A stretch of DNA of 36,642 nucleotides from JANNHP01 sp031404455 (GCA_031404455.1 JANNHP010000105.1:1-36642); one strand, 5' to 3'; shown: positions 26,663 to 34,628, counted from the stretch's first letter. The notes: generated by a model not told the origin, from the letters alone. Program-made: numbers and translations.

Positions 26663-27217
26663 TTATCCGCCGGCGCCGGCCGAGGCGAACGACTTGCCGG
26701 CCTTGCGCTGGATTCGCTCGTTCTCGTACTTGATTCCCTTTGCGTTGTACGGCTCGGGAGGCCTCACAGACCTCACCTTCGCTGCGAATTGCCCGACCTG
26801 CTGCAGGTCGCAACCCGTCACGATGATGCGCGTCGCCGACGGGAGGTCGATCGTGAGCCCTTCGGGCACGTCGATCATCACCTCGTTCGCGAAGCCGACC
26901 TTCAGGCCGAGCTGCTTGCCCTTCTTCGCCGCCTGGTATCCGACGCCTTGGATGTCGAGGATGCGCGTGAAGGGCGTCTGCACGCCCGCGATGTTGTTCT
27001 CGAGCACGCTGCGGACGAGTCCGTGGCAGCACCGGTCGTGCTTCGTGTTTCCGGTGCGCTCCACCCTGACCGCGTCGCCGTCGACGACGACCTTGACGGC
27101 GCCGGGTGCCACGAACTTCACGGTGCCCTTCGGTCCCTTGACGGTGAGGTTCCGTCCGTCGGACGCGATGGTCACGCCCTTCGCGAGCTTGAGCGGCTTG
27201 AGGCCGATTCGGGACAT
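26663..27217 (-). CDS. rplF: 50S ribosomal protein L6
   Basis: A two-domain 23S-binding protein near the GTPase centre. 184 residues, MSRIGLKPLKLAKGVTI through the C-terminal KGIKYENERIQRKAGK motif. The ATG at 27217 gives the family start; a longer upstream frame lies in the rpsH region and is not conserved. It lies between rpsH (17-nt gap) and rplR. Confidence 0.97.
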   Translation of the reverse strand: MSRIGLKPLKLAKGVTIASDGRNLTVKGPKGTVKFVAPGAVKVVVDGDAVRVERTGNTKHDRCCHGLVRSVLENNIAGVQTPFTRILDIQGVGYQAAKKGKQLGLKVGFANEVMIDVPEGLTIDLPSATRIIVTGCDLQQVGQFAAKVRSVRPPEPYNAKGIKYENERIQRKAGKSFASAGAGG

Positions 27218-27234
27218 GTCGCCGGCTCCTTCCG

Positions 27235-27633
27235 CTAGCTGATCTTGCAGAGGACCTCGCCGCCCGCGTTGCGCTCGCGCGCCTCGCGGTCGGAGATCAC
27301 TCCGCGGTCCGTGGAGAGGACGAATATCCCCTGCCCCGACGAGGGGCCGGAGAGTTCGGTCGCGCGGCTGTACACGCGCCGGCCGGGCTTGCTGACGCGG
27401 GTGATCTCGCGGATCACGTTCTCGCCGTCGGGCCCGTACTTGAGAGTGAGACGAAGGACCGTGCGGTCCTCGAGCTCGATCACGAGGAAATCGGAGATGA
27501 AGCCCTCGCGCTTCAGCACTTCGGCGATCCCGAGCTTCAACTTGGAGCCCGGGATGTCCACGGTGCGCTGATGGATCGAGTTCGCGTTGCGGACCCGGGT
27601 CAGCATATCGGCGATGGTGTCGGTCATGCTCAT
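27235..27633 (-). CDS. rpsH: 30S ribosomal protein S8
   Basis: A primary 16S-binding protein; in E. coli it is also the repressor of the spc operon. 132 residues, DTIADMLTRVRNANS at the N-terminus and GQGIFVLSTDRGVISDREAR near the C-terminus. An alternative ATG two codons in is equally family-like. Confidence 0.97.
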   Translation of the reverse strand: MSMTDTIADMLTRVRNANSIHQRTVDIPGSKLKLGIAEVLKREGFISDFLVIELEDRTVLRLTLKYGPDGENVIREITRVSKPGRRVYSRATELSGPSSGQGIFVLSTDRGVISDREARERNAGGEVLCKIS

Positions 27634-27651
27634 GTGTGCGACTCCGAGTCC

Positions 27652-27837
27652 CTACCAGGACGCCTTCTTGACACCCGGGATCTCGCCCCGATGAGCCATG
27701 TTCCGGAAGCAGATGCGGCAGATCGTGAACTTGCCGAGGAAGGCCCGCGGCCGGCCGCAGAGACGGCATCGGTTTCGGTGGCGAGTCTTGTACTTCGGCT
27801 TGTTCTTCGATTTGTTGATCTTGGAGATACTGGCCAA
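27652..27837 (-). CDS. rpsN: 30S ribosomal protein S14, zinc-binding form
   Basis: A head protein of the small subunit. 61 residues, the short zinc type with Cys24, Cys27, Cys40 and Cys43 (RCRLCGR, ICRICFR). The start is TTG at 27837, supported by AGGAGG seven bases upstream; no ATG is available. It lies between rplE and rpsH. Its N-terminus is Lys/Ser-rich. Confidence 0.96.
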   Translation of the reverse strand: MASISKINKSKNKPKYKTRHRNRCRLCGRPRAFLGKFTICRICFRNMAHRGEIPGVKKASW

Positions 27838-27860
27838 GGGATGGCCTCCTTCGCTTCAGG

Positions 27861-28433
27861 CTAGGTGCGGAACGGCATGCCGAAGAGCCGGAGCAGCTCC
27901 AGCGAGGCTTCGGGACCGCCGTTCTTGATTCCGATCGTGACGTTCATGCCCTGGAAGTGCTCGACCTTGTCCGCCCGGATCTCCGGGAAGACGATCTGGT
28001 CGGCGAGTCCCATCGAGTAATTGCCGGCCTGGTCGAACGCCGTGTTCTTCAGTCCGCGGAAGTCACGGATACGCGGGATCACGACGCTGATGAGCCGGTC
28101 GAGGAACTCATACATCCGCGCGCCGCGGAGCGTCACGACCGCACCCACGATCACGCCCTCCCGCAGGCGGAAGTTCGAGACCGCCATTCGCGAGTGGGTC
28201 ATCATCGGGCGCTGGCCGGTCACCACAGCGAGGTCCGCCGCAGCCGACTCGACTGCCTTCTTGTTCTCGTGGACCTTGCCGAGCCCCATGCTCACGACGA
28301 TCTTGTCGAGCTTCGGCACGGCCATGACGGTCGTGTAACCGAAGCGCTCGCGCATCTTCGGCACGATCTCGGTCTTGTACTTGTCTCTGAGACGGGCCAC
28401 TGTCGTCTTCTCCGTAGCTGTTCGCGCGCTCAC
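27861..28433 (-). CDS. rplE: 50S ribosomal protein L5
   Basis: Binds 5S rRNA and contacts P-site tRNA. About 190 residues; landmarks are RLRDKYKTEIVPKMRERFGY, KIVVSMGLGKVHENKK, GQRPMMTHSRMAVSNFRLRE and NYSMGLADQIVFPEI. The start at GTG 28433 overlaps the rplX stop as GTGA and is preceded by GAGGA. An in-frame GTG at 28403, with GGAG nine bases upstream, would give a start closer to most homologs (ARLRDKYKTE) and is a real alternative. Confidence 0.96.
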   Translation of the reverse strand: MSARTATEKTTVARLRDKYKTEIVPKMRERFGYTTVMAVPKLDKIVVSMGLGKVHENKKAVESAAADLAVVTGQRPMMTHSRMAVSNFRLREGVIVGAVVTLRGARMYEFLDRLISVVIPRIRDFRGLKNTAFDQAGNYSMGLADQIVFPEIRADKVEHFQGMNVTIGIKNGGPEASLELLRLFGMPFRT

Positions 28434-28753
28434 GACTTCCTCGCCCCGCGGTCGGTGACCGCGCCGTCCTCGCCCCGCACGGCTCGCGCTAGCCGCACGG
28501 GCTGTCCGGCCGCCGTCACCAGCATCAGGTTGGAGATGGCGACCGGCGACTCGCGCTCGATGCGCCCGCCCTGCGGATACCGCGGCGACTTCTTCATGTG
28601 GCGGATGCGGCGGTTGACGCCCTCGACCCACACGAGACCCGCTTCGCGATCGACGCGGAGCACGCGGCCGCGCGTCGGCGGCTTCTCGGGGTTGCGGTTG
28701 CGGCGCCCGGCCATGACCTGCACCGTGTCGCCGACCTTGATCCTCGTCGACAT
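28430..28753 (-). CDS. rplX: 50S ribosomal protein L24
   Basis: An assembly-initiator protein with a KOW domain. 107 residues; IKVGDTVQVMAGRRNRNPEK near the N-terminus and GVNRRIRHMKKSPRYPQGG identify it. It lies 2 nt after rplN and overlaps rplE. Confidence 0.96.
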   Translation of the reverse strand: MSTRIKVGDTVQVMAGRRNRNPEKPPTRGRVLRVDREAGLVWVEGVNRRIRHMKKSPRYPQGGRIERESPVAISNLMLVTAAGQPVRLARAVRGEDGAVTDRGARKS

Positions 28754-28755
28754 GA

Positions 28756-29124
28756 CTAGACGACCTCCGAAGCGAGGGAGACGATCTTCATGAAGTTCTT
28801 CGCCCGCAGCTCGCGCGCGACCGCGCCGAAGATGCGGGTGCCGCGGGGGTTGCCCTCGTTGTCGATCAGCACGACCGCGTTGCTGTCGAAACGCACGTAG
28901 CTGCCGTCCTCGCGGCGGACGGACTTGCGCGTCCTGACGACCACGCCCTTCACGACCTCGCCCTTCTTCACGGCACCGGTCGGGATGGCCTTCTTCACCG
29001 AGCAGACCACCATGTCCCCGAGCGAACAGGTCTTCCGGGCGGACGCGCCGAGGACGCGGATGCAGCGGACGCGCTTGGCGCCCGTGTTGTCCGCGACGTC
29101 GAGCATCGTGTGGAGTTGGATCAC
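28756..29124 (-). CDS. rplN: 50S ribosomal protein L14
   Basis: A 23S-binding protein at the subunit interface. 122 residues, starting MIQLHTMLDVADNTGAKRVR and ending ELRAKNFMKIVSLASEVV. The GTG start overlaps the rpsQ stop as GTGA. Length and order are typical. Confidence 0.97.
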   Translation of the reverse strand: MIQLHTMLDVADNTGAKRVRCIRVLGASARKTCSLGDMVVCSVKKAIPTGAVKKGEVVKGVVVRTRKSVRREDGSYVRFDSNAVVLIDNEGNPRGTRIFGAVARELRAKNFMKIVSLASEVV

Positions 29125-29462
29125 GACTTCGCCTCCACGGCGGAGCCCTTCGGAGCGATCGCGGCCACGTCCACGTCGGCGTGGACCACGTCGCCGTGGG
29201 ACTTCTTCACGACGCGGACGAGCCGCCAGTTCTTGGTCTTCGAGATCGGACGCGTCTGCATGATCTCGACGTCGTCACCCTCGCGGGCCGTGTTGCCCGG
29301 GTCGTGGGCGACGTACTTGCTCTTGCGCCGCATGTACTTCTTGTAGAGCGCGTGCTCGACGAGGCGCTCCTCCGTCACGACGATCGTGTCCTTCATCTTG
29401 GCGCTGATGACGCGGCCGATCAGCGTCTGGCGCTTGGCGCGGTCCTTGGTTGCGTCGCTCAT
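29121..29462 (-). CDS. rpsQ: 30S ribosomal protein S17
   Basis: A primary 16S-binding protein with an OB fold. 113 residues; the core is LIGRVISAKMKDTIVVTEER, KKYMRRKSKYVAHDP and EIMQTRPISKTKNWRLVRVV, followed by a ~30-residue Ala/Val/Lys tail beyond the E. coli length. The start is ATG at 29462 (TGATG overlap with rpmC); a GTG one codon upstream is possible. Confidence 0.96.
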   Translation of the reverse strand: MSDATKDRAKRQTLIGRVISAKMKDTIVVTEERLVEHALYKKYMRRKSKYVAHDPGNTAREGDDVEIMQTRPISKTKNWRLVRVVKKSHGDVVHADVDVAAIAPKGSAVEAKS

Positions 29463-29674
29463 CACTTCTTCGCTCCCCGCTCGATTCCGAGCTCGCGTTC
29501 GCGCAGCACGGTCCGCATGCGCGCGACCTCGCGGCGCAGCGTCCGGACCTTGTTCGGATCGCCCGCCTTCTCACTGCCGCGCTGGAACTTCGTCTTCCAG
29601 ATCTCGCGTTCCGCCGCCGCGATCTCGCGGCGCATGTCGTCGGCCGACTTCTGTCGCAATTCGGTGGCGTTCAC
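29462..29674 (-). CDS. rpmC: 50S ribosomal protein L29
   Basis: A two-helix protein at the tunnel exit, part of the docking site for nascent-chain factors. 70 residues, VNATELRQKSADDMRREI to RMRTVLRERELG. The GTG start overlaps the rplP stop as GTGA, and its own stop overlaps rpsQ. Length is typical. Confidence 0.95.
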   Translation of the reverse strand: MNATELRQKSADDMRREIAAAEREIWKTKFQRGSEKAGDPNKVRTLRREVARMRTVLRERELGIERGAKK

Positions 29675-30087
29675 AGCTTGTGCCTCCTCCGCGCGAAGCG
29701 GACGCGAATGGGCAGCTTGTGCGCTATGCGGTTGAGCGCAACCTTGGCCTTCGCCTCGGGCACGCCGCCGACCTCGAAGATCACCGTCCCGGGCTTGACC
29801 ACCGCGACCCAGTCCGCGACGTCGCCCTTGCCGGTGCCCATGCGCACCTCGGCCGGCTTCGCCGTCACGGGCTTGTGCGGGAAGACGCGGACCCAGAGGC
29901 GTCCCTCTCCCCCGAGATAGTGGCTGCACGCGACGCGTCCGGCCTCGATCTGCCGCTGGCTGATCCAGCCGCGCTCGGTCGCCTGCACGCCGAACTCTCC
30001 GAACGACACGAACTGCCCGCGCGTGGCGCAGCCGCGCACCTTGCCGCGGTGCTGCTTTCGCCTCTTGGTCCTCTTCGGCATCAGCAT
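29671..30087 (-). CDS. rplP: 50S ribosomal protein L16
   Basis: Contacts A-site tRNA and 5S/23S elements; a late-assembling 50S protein. 138 residues, starting MLMPKRTKRRKQHRGK. GRLWVRVFPHKPVTAKPAEV and RMGTGKGDVADWVAVVKPG are diagnostic. It lies 6 nt after rpsC. Confidence 0.97.
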   Translation of the reverse strand: MLMPKRTKRRKQHRGKVRGCATRGQFVSFGEFGVQATERGWISQRQIEAGRVACSHYLGGEGRLWVRVFPHKPVTAKPAEVRMGTGKGDVADWVAVVKPGTVIFEVGGVPEAKAKVALNRIAHKLPIRVRFARRRHKL

Positions 30088-30093
30088 GGCGGT

Positions 30094-30747
30094 CTACCTC
30101 GACCTCTGGAGCGACGCGCCCTTGCGGATCACGCCCTTGTAGATCCAGACCTTCACGCCGATCCGGCCGTAGGTGCAGCGCGCCTCCGCGAAACCGTAGT
30201 CGATGTCGGCGGAGAGCGTCGTGAGCGGGATCGATCCCTTGAGCTGGGCCTCGACGCGCGCGATCTCGGCGCCGCCCAGGCGGCCCGCGATGCGGATCTT
30301 GATCCCCTTGGCGCCGCGTTCCATCGTCAGCTGCATCGCACGCTTCAGCGCGCGGCGGAACGAGGCTCGCTTCTCGAGCTGCTCCGCGATGCCCTCGGCG
30401 ACGAGCTGGGAGTTGAGCTCGGGACGGGTGATCTCGTGGATGTTGAGCGTGATCGCCTTCTTGGTGAGCTTCTCGAGCTCGCCCTTCAGCTTGTCGACCT
30501 TCACGCCCTTGCGCCCGATGAGCACGCCCGGCCGTGCGCAGTGGACGAGGACCATGATCTGGTCGCCCTTGCGCTCGATCTCGACCTTCGGGATGCCGGC
30601 GAAGTAGTACTCCTCCTTGACGAACTCGCGGATGCGCTTGTCCTCGATGAGGAGATCGCCGAAGCCTTCCTTTCGGGAGTACCAGCGCGAGTCCCAGTCC
30701 CGCGTGATGCCGACGCGGAAACCGTTCGGGTGGATCTTCTGGCCCAT
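30094..30747 (-). CDS. rpsC: 30S ribosomal protein S3
   Basis: A 30S head protein at the mRNA entry with helicase-associated basic residues. 217 residues: MGQKIHPNGFRVGITRDWDS, the KH type II domain (ARPGVLIGRKGVKVDKLKGE, ~72-91) and the C-terminal domain (GLGG-like GRLGGAEIARVEAQLKGSIP). The start directly abuts the rplV stop. Confidence 0.97.
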   Translation of the reverse strand: MGQKIHPNGFRVGITRDWDSRWYSRKEGFGDLLIEDKRIREFVKEEYYFAGIPKVEIERKGDQIMVLVHCARPGVLIGRKGVKVDKLKGELEKLTKKAITLNIHEITRPELNSQLVAEGIAEQLEKRASFRRALKRAMQLTMERGAKGIKIRIAGRLGGAEIARVEAQLKGSIPLTTLSADIDYGFAEARCTYGRIGVKVWIYKGVIRKGASLQRSR

Positions 30748-31209
30748 CTACGCGTTCTCCTGTCCGCCCGTGGCCGGCGCGGACTGTGCTTCCGCCTTGC
30801 GCGACGCTTCGACGCGCGCGCGGCGGCCCTTGGCGGCGGACACCTGCGTGCGGCGCCCGCGCTTCGGCTCGCGCTCCGCGAGCACCACCGTCAGGTGCGC
30901 GTGGCGCGAGATGAGCGGGAACATCTGTCCGCGCGCACGCGGCGTCCACATCTTCGTGCGAGGCCCGTCGTCGGCGCGCACGTCGACGACGTGCAGACGG
31001 TTGTGGTCCACGCCGGAGTCGAGCTGCGCGGTCGCGAGCGCGCTCATGATCACCTTGGTGAGCATCGGCGCCGCGCGCTTCGCGGAGAAGCGCAGGATGT
31101 CGAGCGCCTGGTTGACGGGCTTGCCCCGGATCATGTCGAGGACGTAGCGCGCCTTGCGAGGCGAGATCGCGGCTCCCCGATGCACGGACTTGAAGGTCTT
31201 CTCGGACAT
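30748..31209 (-). CDS. rplV: 50S ribosomal protein L22
   Basis: Lines the nascent-peptide tunnel with its extended loop. 153 residues, ~40 longer than E. coli because of a C-terminal tail rich in Ala, Arg and Lys. The core is AISPRKARYVLDMIRGKPVN, VDVRADDGPRTKMWTPRARG and RHAHLTVVLAER. It lies 4 nt after rpsS. Confidence 0.96.
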   Translation of the reverse strand: MSEKTFKSVHRGAAISPRKARYVLDMIRGKPVNQALDILRFSAKRAAPMLTKVIMSALATAQLDSGVDHNRLHVVDVRADDGPRTKMWTPRARGQMFPLISRHAHLTVVLAEREPKRGRRTQVSAAKGRRARVEASRKAEAQSAPATGGQENA

Positions 31210-31213
31210 TGCC

Positions 31214-31495
31214 TCACGCCCCCGGCGTCGCGGCCTTGGCGGTCGTGTGTCCGCGGAAGATGCGGGTCAGGGCGAACTCGCCCAGCTTGTGCCCCACCAT
31301 CTCCTCGGTCACGAACACGCGGACGAACGTCTTCCCGTTGTGGACCGCGAACGTGTGGCCCACGAAGTCCGGGATGATCGTGCACGAGCGGCTCCACGTC
31401 TTGAGCGGTTCGCGGTTGTTCTGGGACTTCTGCGCGCGGACGCGGCGCCAGAGGCGCTTGTCCACGTGCGGGTCCTTCTTCATCGATCTCGACAT
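31214..31495 (-). CDS. rpsS: 30S ribosomal protein S19
   Basis: A 30S head protein with S13. 93 residues: MSRSMKKDPHVDKRLWRRV, then TWSRSCTIIPDFVGHTFAVH and GHKLGEFALTRIFRGHT. Length and order are standard. Confidence 0.97.
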   Translation of the reverse strand: MSRSMKKDPHVDKRLWRRVRAQKSQNNREPLKTWSRSCTIIPDFVGHTFAVHNGKTFVRVFVTEEMVGHKLGEFALTRIFRGHTTAKAATPGA

Positions 31496-31515
31496 CGCTT
31501 ACTCCGCTTCCTTCG

Positions 31516-32343
31516 TCACTTGGTGCGGCGCCTGAGGATGAGCCGGTTGCTCGCCTTCTTCTTCTTGCGCGTTTTCCCGCCCTTGGCCAGTTTGCCCCAC
31601 GGCGAGCACGGCGGGCGACCGGCGCCCGAGCGGCCCTCGCCGCCTCCGTGAGGGTGGCTGTAGGGGTTCATCGCCGAGCCTCGCACGTGCGGCCGGATGC
31701 CGCGATGACGGCTGCGGCCGGCCTTGCCGATCGAGACGAGCAGGGCGTCGACGTTGCCGACCTGCCCGATCGTCGCGCGGCAGTCCTCGGGGACCAGGCG
31801 CATCTCCCCCGAGGGCATCACGAGCTGCGCCATGCCCTCGCCGCGGGCGGCGAGCTGGACCTGCGAGCCCGCTGCGCGGCCGAGCTGGCCGCCGCGGCCG
31901 GGCACGAGCTCGACCGAGTGCACGTAGAGGCCGAGCGGGATCGACTTCAGAGCGAGACAGTTGCCCGGACGCGGCTCGGCGTTCTCGCCCGACATGACCG
32001 TCTGTCCGACCTGCAGTTCGCGCGGAGCGAGGATGTACCGCTTCTCGCCGTCCTTGTAATACAGGAGCGCGATGCGGGCGGACCGGTTCGGGTCGTACTC
32101 CACCGAGTGGACGACCGCGGGAACCCCGTCCTTGTCCCGCTTGAAGTCGATGAGACGGAAGCGGCGCTTGTGGCCGCCGCCGCGGTGGCGCGACGTGAGG
32201 TGCCCGTGCGCGTTGCGTCCGCCCGTCTTCCTGATCGGGGCGAGCAGCGAACGCTCAGGCGTGCTCTTCGTGATCTCGGCGAAGTCGGACACGGAGGAGT
32301 TCCTCCGCCCGGCCGACGTCGGCTTGTAGACCCGGATGCCCAT
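31516..32343 (-). CDS. rplB: 50S ribosomal protein L2
   Basis: A core 50S protein required for subunit association and peptidyl transfer. 275 residues; N-terminal MGIRVYKPTSAGRRNSSVSD, central RRFRLIDFKRDKDGVPAVVH and the C-terminal PHGGGEGRSGAGRPP loop. The functionally important His of SHPHGGGEG is present, in the context NPYSHPHGG where E. coli has NPVDHPHGG. It lies 20 nt before rpsS. Confidence 0.97.
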   Translation of the reverse strand: MGIRVYKPTSAGRRNSSVSDFAEITKSTPERSLLAPIRKTGGRNAHGHLTSRHRGGGHKRRFRLIDFKRDKDGVPAVVHSVEYDPNRSARIALLYYKDGEKRYILAPRELQVGQTVMSGENAEPRPGNCLALKSIPLGLYVHSVELVPGRGGQLGRAAGSQVQLAARGEGMAQLVMPSGEMRLVPEDCRATIGQVGNVDALLVSIGKAGRSRHRGIRPHVRGSAMNPYSHPHGGGEGRSGAGRPPCSPWGKLAKGGKTRKKKKASNRLILRRRTK

Positions 32344-32369
32344 CTCTCAGTCTCCTCGTCGCGTTCGAG

Positions 32370-32651
32370 CTAGAAGAGCTCGATCGCGTTGCCTTCCTGC
32401 AGCTTGACGAACGCCTTCTTCCAATCGGGACGCCGCGCAATCGCGCGCCCGTGACGGCGGAACTTGCCGTGCACGCGGGCGGTGTTGACCGACACGACCT
32501 TTACGCTGAAGAGCTTCTCGACGGCCTTCTTGATCTGGATCTTGTTCGCGTCCGTGTGGACCTCGAAGACGTAGGTGTTCGTCTTCTCGAGCTTGTCCAT
32601 CACGCTCTCGGTGACGAGCGGACGCTTGATGACGGCGTAGATGTCAAGCAT
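32370..32651 (-). CDS. rplW: 50S ribosomal protein L23
   Basis: A tunnel-exit protein that docks trigger factor and SRP. 93 residues, DIYAVIKRPLVTESVMDKLE and YVFEVHTDANKIQIKKAVEK. The ATG start lies 8 nt inside the 3' end of rplD, a longer overlap than elsewhere in the cluster. Confidence 0.96.
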   Translation of the reverse strand: MLDIYAVIKRPLVTESVMDKLEKTNTYVFEVHTDANKIQIKKAVEKLFSVKVVSVNTARVHGKFRRHGRAIARRPDWKKAFVKLQEGNAIELF

Positions 32652-33294
32652 GCGCCGGCTCCTTCCTCACGCTGCCGACCCGCTCGCGGACGAGCTCTAG
32701 GGCTCCCGCGGAGAAGATCGTGACCCGGTGGCGCAGGAGGTCGTACGCGTTGACGTCGGCGGCCCGGACGATCGTGACCCCCTCGACGTTGCGCGCCGAC
32801 TTCCAGACGTTCTCGTCGTGTTCCGCGACGACGATCAGCCACGGGCCTCGCATCCCGAGCGACTCGATCATCGCCGCGACGCGCTTCGTCTGCGGTTTGC
32901 CGAGCGCGAGCCCGTCCACGAAGGCGACTTCGCCGTCCCGGAACTTCCCGGCGAGCGCCGCGCGCGTCGCCGCGCGCAGTTCCTTCCTGGGAAGTGAGTA
33001 CGAGTAGTCGCGCGGGTGCGGCCCGTGGATGATGCCGCCGCCGACCCACAGCGGCGAGCCCTTGAAGCCGGCGCGCGCACGACCCGTATGCTTCTGCTTC
33101 CAAGGCTTGATCTTGCTGTCGTTGACCTCGGCGCGCGTCAGCGTGTCGTGGGTGCCCGCACGCAGGTTCGCCTGGTACATGAGCACCGCCTCGCGCTGGA
33201 TGCGGCGCGGCGAGCGCGCCCCGAGCGACGCGACGTCCACCTCGGTGGAGCCCACCTTGGCGTCGGCGAAATGGTAGATCTTGCAGGTTGCCAT
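32644..33294 (-). CDS. rplD: 50S ribosomal protein L4
   Basis: Lines the peptide tunnel; in E. coli it also represses the S10 operon. 216 residues, with the extended loop region TGRARAGFKGSPLWVGGGII (~70-95) and the C-terminal globular domain (ESLGMRGPWLIVVAE). It lies 9 nt after rplC and overlaps rplW. Confidence 0.96.
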   Translation of the reverse strand: MATCKIYHFADAKVGSTEVDVASLGARSPRRIQREAVLMYQANLRAGTHDTLTRAEVNDSKIKPWKQKHTGRARAGFKGSPLWVGGGIIHGPHPRDYSYSLPRKELRAATRAALAGKFRDGEVAFVDGLALGKPQTKRVAAMIESLGMRGPWLIVVAEHDENVWKSARNVEGVTIVRAADVNAYDLLRHRVTIFSAGALELVRERVGSVRKEPAHA

Positions 33295-33303
33295 CTCGGT
33301 CTC

Positions 33304-33957
33304 CTACGCCCGGCCCTTGCCCTTGGCGCCGGCCTTCCGGACGTACACGAGGCCGGTGTCCCATCCGGGCACCGGTCCCGCGACCATCAGGTAGTTGCGC
33401 TCGGCGTCCACGGCGACGACCTTCAGGTTGCGCACCGTGCTGCGCACGTCACCCATGTGACCGGCCATGCGCTTGCCCGGCCATCGACGCGCGGGAAAGG
33501 TGTTCTGGCCCGTGGACTTCGTCTCGCGATAGTTCTTCGACCCGTGCGAGCGCGGACCCAGGTTGAACTTGTGGCGCCTTCGGACGCCCTGGAAACCGCG
33601 GCCGCGGCTCGTGCCGACGATGTCGACCCTGCCGCCCACCTCGAAGACGTCGGCGACGCGGACGGTGTCACCCGGCTTCAGGGTGTCCTCGGCGGTGACG
33701 CGCACTTCGCGCACGGTCGCGGCGGCGGTCTCCATCCCGGCCTTCTTGGCCGATCCGACCTGGGGCTTCTTGGCGCGCGAGGCGCGCGCCTCGCCGAAGC
33801 CGAGGACGACTGCCTCGTAGCCGTTCGAGCCCTTGGTCCGGCGCTCCATCACGCGGTTGGGACCGACCTCGAGCACGGTGACGCCGAGCATCGCGCCCGA
33901 GGCGTCGAATACGGACGTCATGCCGACTTTGCGGCCGATCAGGCTGTCCACGCTCAT
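33304..33957 (-). CDS. rplC: 50S ribosomal protein L3
   Basis: One of two assembly-initiator proteins of the 50S. 217 residues: LIGRKVGMTSVFDASGAM at the N-terminus, the long loop RGRGFQGVRRRHKFNLGPRS (~128-150) and PGKRMAGHMGDVRSTVRNL. ATG 33957 is preferred over an in-frame GTG at 33966 because it gives the usual N-terminus, though the nearest GAGG is close (3 nt). It is separated from rpsJ by a structured 120-nt gap. Confidence 0.96.
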   Translation of the reverse strand: MSVDSLIGRKVGMTSVFDASGAMLGVTVLEVGPNRVMERRTKGSNGYEAVVLGFGEARASRAKKPQVGSAKKAGMETAAATVREVRVTAEDTLKPGDTVRVADVFEVGGRVDIVGTSRGRGFQGVRRRHKFNLGPRSHGSKNYRETKSTGQNTFPARRWPGKRMAGHMGDVRSTVRNLKVVAVDAERNYLMVAGPVPGWDTGLVYVRKAGAKGKGRA

Positions 33958-33989
33958 CGTCCTCACCCGTCACTTGAATGCGCGGTCTA

Positions 33990-34015
33990 CTCGCGGCCCG
34001 CGCCGCCGCCGCGAG
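33990..34015 (-). promoter_or_regulatory. Hairpin 2 in the rpsJ-rplC gap
   Basis: CTCGCGGC (33990-33997) pairs perfectly with GCCGCGAG (34008-34015), an 8-bp stem with a 10-nt GC-rich loop, ~33 nt upstream of the rplC start. Together with the next hairpin it makes a tandem structured leader. Confidence 0.5.
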
Positions 34016-34032
34016 GCAGCGCCCCGCAACAC

Positions 34033-34070
34033 GCGAGGGTCGCCGGCGAATTGCGCCCTGCGACCCTCGC
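34033..34070 (-). promoter_or_regulatory. Hairpin 1 in the rpsJ-rplC gap
   Basis: GCGAGGGTCGC (34033-34043) pairs perfectly with GCGACCCTCGC (34060-34070), an 11-bp stem. The 16-nt interior holds a second 4-bp stem (GGCG 34045-34048 with CGCC around 34054-34057). It begins 7 nt after the rpsJ stop. It may be an attenuator or an r-protein (for example L4) binding site, or an mRNA processing or stability element. Confidence 0.55.
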
Positions 34071-34077
34071 CCGGTCC

Positions 34078-34383
34078 CTACACCTTGATGCGGATGTCGA
34101 CGCCCGCCGGCATGCTGAGCTTGGCGAGCGCGTCCATCGTCTTCGCCGTCGGCTCGGTGATGAAGATCAGCCTCTTGTGCGTCCTGATCTCGAACTGCTC
34201 GCGGCTCTTCTTGTCGATGTGGGGCGAGCGGAGCACGGTGAAGCGCTCGACCCTCGTCGGCAACGGCACTGGGCCCGAAACGCGCGCACCCGTTCGCTTG
34301 GCGGTCTCCACGATGTCACGTGCGCTCTGGTCGATCGCCTCGTGGTCGTAAGCCTCCATCCGGATCTTGATCTTGGGCTGCAT
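34078..34383 (-). CDS. rpsJ: 30S ribosomal protein S10 (NusE)
   Basis: A 30S head protein that is also the NusE antitermination factor binding boxA RNA with NusB, relevant to the boxA-like elements in the rRNA operon of this window. 101 residues; KIRMEAYDHEAIDQSARDIV, SGPVPLPTRVERFTVLRSPH and the basic THKRLIFITEPTAKTMDAL region are typical. It is the first gene of the S10 cluster, 245 nt downstream of fusA. Confidence 0.97.
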   Translation of the reverse strand: MQPKIKIRMEAYDHEAIDQSARDIVETAKRTGARVSGPVPLPTRVERFTVLRSPHIDKKSREQFEIRTHKRLIFITEPTAKTMDALAKLSMPAGVDIRIKV

Positions 34384-34628
34384 GTCACGCTCTCTGCCGC
34401 AAGCCTTCGGGAATCACCGCCGAACGATGGCGAAACGGCCGATTGAACCGGCGCCGCGGGGCACCGCCAACTTTTGACCGCGCGGCAACGAGCTGCGCGG
34501 ACGAACGACGACCACTCGCTCCTCGCTCGAGGGGGTCCCGGCCGAAGCCGACCTTCCCGGTCAAGTCGCGAACGGAGGAATGTAGCAGCGCTCCTCGGCG
34601 AGACGCGAGAAAACGAAGATGAATCGCG
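34384..34628 (-). other. Intergenic region between fusA and rpsJ; no tuf
   Basis: 245 nt without a gene. In many bacteria tuf (EF-Tu) lies here; it is absent. The region probably holds the S10-operon promoter and leader. I see a TTGACC (minus strand, near 34559-34564) without a clear -10 partner, and no strong hairpin. I rejected a GGTTCAATC string as a tRNA T-arm because the flanks do not pair. Confidence 0.5.

Noticed and set aside
34384..34628. GGTTCAATC string resembling a tRNA T-loop
   Set aside because: The flanking bases do not form a T-stem and no acceptor or anticodon arm can be built around it.
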